Assembly: GCA_963798745.1 (NCBI GenBank)
Contig: CAWCUF010000004.1
Coordinates: 62,001 to 126,000 of the forward strand
Direction of reading: 5' to 3'
Length of the DNA: 64,000 nucleotides
From: Prado023 sp963798745
GTDB taxonomy: Bacteria; Actinomycetota; Actinomycetes; S36-B12; CAIYMF01
Positions 60,949 to 64,000 of the stretch are shown here, one piece after another. The position numbers were made by a program, and so were the translations under genes. The notes under the pieces were generated by a model. It was not told where the DNA came from, searched no databases, and worked only from the letters and a program-made list of their open reading frames with translations. Each line of letters opens with the position of its first letter. The first letter of the stretch is position 1.

Positions 60949-62064
60949 TTACCGCCCCGAGCGCGGCCCGGCAATCGCTGCGTCGACCGAGGCGAGCAGT
61001 TCGGTCCACGCGGAGCCGAACTTGTCGACGCCCTCGGCCTCGAGCAGCGCGTCGACGGAGTCCATGTCGACCCCGACCGCGACCAGCGCGCCCATCACCG
61101 CGGCCGCATCGCCGTACTGCGCTCGGACCGTGTCGCCCGTGATCACGCCGTGGTCGGCAACTGCGCGCAGGGTCGCCTCGGGCATGGTGTTCACGATGCC
61201 CGGAGCCACGAGCTCGGTGACGTACAGGGTGTCGGAGTACGCCGTGTTCTTCACCCCGGTAGAGGCCCACAGCGGCCGCTGCACCCAGGCGCCAGCGGTT
61301 GAGAGCTGCTCCCAGCGGGGGCCGCTGAAGGTTGCCTCGTACTCCTCGTAGGCCAGGCGTGCGTTGGCCACGGCGGCCCGACCGCGCAGGTCCAACGCCT
61401 CCGGAGTGCCGATGGCCTCCAGCAGCGGATCGATCGCGGTGTCGACCCGGCTGACGAAGAAGCTGGCCACCGACGCCACGCCGGCCACTGACTCCCCCGC
61501 GCGCAGCCGGTCCTCGAGGCCCGAGATGTAGGCCTCCATCACGCCTCGGTAGCGCGACAGGGAGAAGATCAGCGTGACATTGACACTGATGCCCTCGGCG
61601 ATCGCGGTGCGAATCGCCGGCAGCCCGGCCTGGGTCGCGGGAATCTTGACGAGCAGGTTTGGCCGGTCGATCTCCCGCCACAGCTCGCGGGCCTGGGCGA
61701 TGGTGGCCTCGGTGTCGTGAGCGAGCCCCGGGTCGACCTCGATGGAGACCCGACCGTCCACCCCACCGGTGCGCTTCGCCACCGGCGCCAGCAGATCGCA
61801 CGCCGCCCGGACGTCCTCGGTGGTCAGGGCGCGCACCACGGAAGCGACATCGGCCCCCGCGGCAGCCAGGTCTTCCACCTGGGTGCTGTAGAGATCCGAG
61901 CCGCTGATGGCAGCCTGGAAGATCGAGGGGTTGGTGGTCACGCCGACCACGCAGTCCTGGTCGATCAACCGTGCGAGTCCACCGGTGACCAGCCGGTCAC
62001 GGGAGAGGTCATCGAGCCAGATCGAGACTCCCTCGTCGGAGAGGGCCTGCAGGGGGTTGCTCAT
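60949..62064 (-). CDS. tal: Transaldolase
   Basis: 371 residues, the normal length for actinobacterial Tal, with TTNPSIFQAAI near the start, the Schiff-base Lys in NLLVKIPAT and a C-terminal DKFGSAW segment. It belongs to the pentose phosphate pathway. The ATG at 62064 has GAGGTG 6 bases upstream. It follows the PTS IIC gene on the same strand, after a hairpin. Confidence 0.95.
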   Translation of the reverse strand: MSNPLQALSDEGVSIWLDDLSRDRLVTGGLARLIDQDCVVGVTTNPSIFQAAISGSDLYSTQVEDLAAAGADVASVVRALTTEDVRAACDLLAPVAKRTGGVDGRVSIEVDPGLAHDTEATIAQARELWREIDRPNLLVKIPATQAGLPAIRTAIAEGISVNVTLIFSLSRYRGVMEAYISGLEDRLRAGESVAGVASVASFFVSRVDTAIDPLLEAIGTPEALDLRGRAAVANARLAYEEYEATFSGPRWEQLSTAGAWVQRPLWASTGVKNTAYSDTLYVTELVAPGIVNTMPEATLRAVADHGVITGDTVRAQYGDAAAVMGALVAVGVDMDSVDALLEAEGVDKFGSAWTELLASVDAAIAGPRSGR

Positions 62065-62163
62065 GGAATTCACCTCAGGTTCCGGATTGACGTGCTCGTC
62101 GCCCGCCTGGGCGTGCTCGTAGCGAGCCTGGCGTGCGCACGGGGTGGATGGCGGTCCCGATCC

Positions 62164-62205
62164 GAGGTGCGGGCGCTCCCCCTGGAAAGGGAGCGCCCGC
62201 ACCTC
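62164..62205 (-). terminator. Hairpin between the PTS IIC gene and tal
   Basis: Arms GAGGTGCGGGCGCTCCC (62164-62180) and its exact complement (62189-62205), a 17-base stem with an 8-base loop, 9 bases after the IIC stop. It probably ends or weakens transcription from the PTS operon into tal. Confidence 0.85.
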
Positions 62206-62213
62206 GTGACGGG

Positions 62214-63719
62214 TCAATCAGCCTTCTGGGCCTCGGCTGCCGCCTTCTTCTCGTCAGCCGCCCGCTTCTCCTCGGCGTCCTCCCTGGCCTCCTCGGCCAC
62301 GATCCACTCGGCATGTTCCTTGCCTGGCTGCCAGCCGCTGTCCACGAACTTCCTCTGGTACCAGATGGCCAGGGACAACAGGGCCACCGAGATGAGGATG
62401 GGACCGACGATCGCGCCGACCGTCCCCAACTTGACGGCGTTGCCGATCAGGACCCCGTACCACCCGAAGTCGGCGTCGCCGAACGTCGTGTTCTCGAAGC
62501 CCAGGTTGCCGAGCACCTGCAGCAGGAAGGCTGCGAAGAAGGTGATCAGGATTCCGTTGGTGAAGGCACCGAGAATGGCGCCACGACGACCACCGGTCGC
62601 GTTGCCGAAGACGCCAGCTCCACCACCGGTGAAGAAGTGCGGGACCATCCCGGGCAGGATCAGGGCCAGCCCGAACGCAGGACCGAAGACCCAGGCGAGC
62701 AGGCCGAAGGAGAGCAGACCGCCGGTGAAGGAGGCGATGAAGCCCACCAGAACCGCGTTGGCGGCATAGGGGAAGACGATCGGGATGTCCAGCGCAGGAG
62801 CTGCTCCGGGCACGAGCTTGGAGGAGATCCCCTCGAATGCCGGCACCAGCTCGGCGAGGATGGTGCGCACGCCGTAGAGGATGATCGACACGCCGATCCC
62901 GAACTGCAAGCCCAGGTAGATGCCCTGCATGATGAAGTTGCCGCCGCCGGTGGCGTCCAGGAGGGCGAACGCCTCCTCGCCGCCCACCTTGGCCCAGACC
63001 CACGCGGCGAACACGACGTAGAAGATCATCATCGACAGCGCGGTGGCGATCATCGTGTCGCGCAGGAAACGTAGGCCCTCGGGAACCCGGAGGTCCTCGG
63101 TGGAGCGCGAGTTCTTGCCCACGACCTTGCCGATCGCGCCGGCAGCGATGTAGCCGGCCGAGCCGAAGTGCCCGATCGCCAGGGTGTTGTTCCCCGTGAT
63201 CTGGCGGGTGAACGGCTGGGTGAACGCCGGCATGATCTGCATGATCGTGCCCAGCAGCAGGGCCCCGATCACGACGGTCAGCAGCGCAGACAAATCGGCC
63301 ACTGCCAGCACCGCGGCCAGCATGGCCGACATGAAGAACATGTGATGGCCGGTGAGGAACACGTACCTCAGGGGCGTGAGGCGCGCGATCACCAGGCTCA
63401 CGAGGAAGCCCGCGACCATGATCCAGGCGACCTGGGCGCCGTACTCGTCGACAGCGATCGACACGATCGCCTCGTTGGTGGGCACCACGCCCTGCGCGCC
63501 CGTGGCCGCCAGGATCAGTGCGCCGAGGGGCTCCAGCGCCGCCACGACGACGTTGGCGCCCGCGCCAAGGATGAGGAACCCGAGGGTCGCCTTCAGGCCA
63601 CCTCCGATGATCTGACCGACGCTCTTGCCCAGAACGGCAAGACCCACGACCACGATGAGGCCGACCAGATAGGCCGGGACAGACAAGATCTCGTTGACGA
63701 TGAATTCCAGAACAGGCAT
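62214..63719 (-). CDS. ulaA: PTS ascorbate-type transporter subunit IIC (UlaA/SgaT family)
   Basis: 501 residues with about 11 membrane helices and UlaA-type motifs: NEILSVPAYLVGLIV at the start, VPTNEAIVSIA, and GMVPHFFTGGGAGVFGNATG. The protein forms the membrane channel of an ascorbate-family PTS. A charged tail of about 30 residues (Glu/Ala/Lys-rich) extends beyond the family's usual end. GAGAGG lies before the ATG. The IIB gene is immediately upstream. Substrate by homology is L-ascorbate but related sugars are possible. Confidence 0.92.
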   Translation of the reverse strand: MPVLEFIVNEILSVPAYLVGLIVVVGLAVLGKSVGQIIGGGLKATLGFLILGAGANVVVAALEPLGALILAATGAQGVVPTNEAIVSIAVDEYGAQVAWIMVAGFLVSLVIARLTPLRYVFLTGHHMFFMSAMLAAVLAVADLSALLTVVIGALLLGTIMQIMPAFTQPFTRQITGNNTLAIGHFGSAGYIAAGAIGKVVGKNSRSTEDLRVPEGLRFLRDTMIATALSMMIFYVVFAAWVWAKVGGEEAFALLDATGGGNFIMQGIYLGLQFGIGVSIILYGVRTILAELVPAFEGISSKLVPGAAPALDIPIVFPYAANAVLVGFIASFTGGLLSFGLLAWVFGPAFGLALILPGMVPHFFTGGGAGVFGNATGGRRGAILGAFTNGILITFFAAFLLQVLGNLGFENTTFGDADFGWYGVLIGNAVKLGTVGAIVGPILISVALLSLAIWYQRKFVDSGWQPGKEHAEWIVAEEAREDAEEKRAADEKKAAAEAQKAD

Positions 63720-63748
63720 GACCGGTTACCTCTCCCTCTCCACCGACG

Positions 63749-64000
63749 TCACTGGTTCATGGCGTCGGTGATCGCGGCGGCGATCTCGTCGACGTCCATG
63801 AAGTTGTTCACGACCTTGACCGGGATCGGCAGGCCACTGAGCTCCTCGGCCAGTTCCGCGCTGGTCAGCACGATGTCGGCGTCCCGGGCCGCACCCTTGG
63901 CCACGCCCACATCAGCGGCACTGACATCCCCGGACAGGCCCAGCTTGGTCAGCGCCTTGTCGGCGTTCATCTTCAACAGGATGGAGGTACCGATACCCAT
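63749..64000 (-). CDS. ulaB: PTS ascorbate-type subunit IIB (partial; start outside the window)
   Basis: The 83 visible residues read GIGTSILLKMNADKALTKLG onward, which is the segment after the phosphorylated Cys of UlaB (CGxGxGTS); the Met at the window edge is internal, so the N-terminus with the active Cys lies beyond. It phosphorylates substrate delivered through IIC. It ends 29 bases before the IIC gene. Confidence 0.88.
   Translation of the reverse strand: MGIGTSILLKMNADKALTKLGLSGDVSAADVGVAKGAARDADIVLTSAELAEELSGLPIPVKVVNNFMDVDEIAAAITDAMNQ

Noticed and set aside
63749..64000. ATG at the window edge as the true start of the PTS IIB gene
   Set aside because: The family's active-site Cys lies just before this Met (in CGxGxGTS), so the Met is internal and the gene continues outside the window.

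Overview
The window is about 64 kb of very GC-rich DNA with dense genes, many GTG/TTG starts, mycoredoxin, a HemQ-type heme pathway, ClgR, ThyX and a classic actinobacterial gene order. It comes from an actinomycete chromosome, probably Micrococcales or Propionibacteriales; the sequence alone does not fix the genus. No rRNA, tRNA, CRISPR array, insertion sequence or phage module was recognised.

Layout. 1-14.3 kb: the 3' end of an Lhr helicase, then a minus-strand conserved block read from right to left: thyX, an F420-ligase-like gene, dapA, RNase J, ftsK, rimO, pgsA, cinA and clgR. An HxlR regulator with a DUF1772 membrane protein sits inside this block. 14.4-25.7 kb: accessory and central-metabolism genes, including gap, an MFS transporter, a locus of aminotransferase, class II aldolase and FGGY sugar kinase, a YheT hydrolase, a HAD phosphatase and a fructosamine kinase. 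25.8-44 kb: the second conserved minus-strand block (rimP, nusA, ylxR, infB, DUF503, rbfA, truB, ribF, rpsO, pnp, M16 protease, dapB). It is interrupted by a sulfotransferase, an M24 peptidase, a CAP-domain protein and a decayed cell-wall adhesin. 44-54 kb: two ferritin-like proteins, zapE, an ATP-dependent DNA ligase, a fasciclin protein, a LigD-type polymerase, msrB and the heme genes hemQ, hemG/cgoX and hemE. 54-59.4 kb: a two-gene reductase operon (a fatty acyl-CoA reductase-like SDR and a protein with a C-terminal acyl-ACP-reductase fold), a patatin, mycoredoxin and small cysteine proteins. 59.4-64 kb: an rpiA pseudogene, a HAD phosphatase, transaldolase and an ascorbate-type PTS.

The most novel-looking items are: the SDR plus AAR-fold reductase pair, in which the AAR catalytic cysteine is kept and about 310 extra N-terminal residues are of unknown function; a long hairpin repeat present twice; a sortase-anchored adhesin gene broken by frameshifts and by an inverted segment; a frameshifted rpiA; and an HxlR/DUF1772 pair with matching operator-like palindromes. 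Many genes have a -10-like hexamer exactly 6-8 bases before the start codon and no Shine-Dalgarno sequence, which suggests extensive leaderless transcription.
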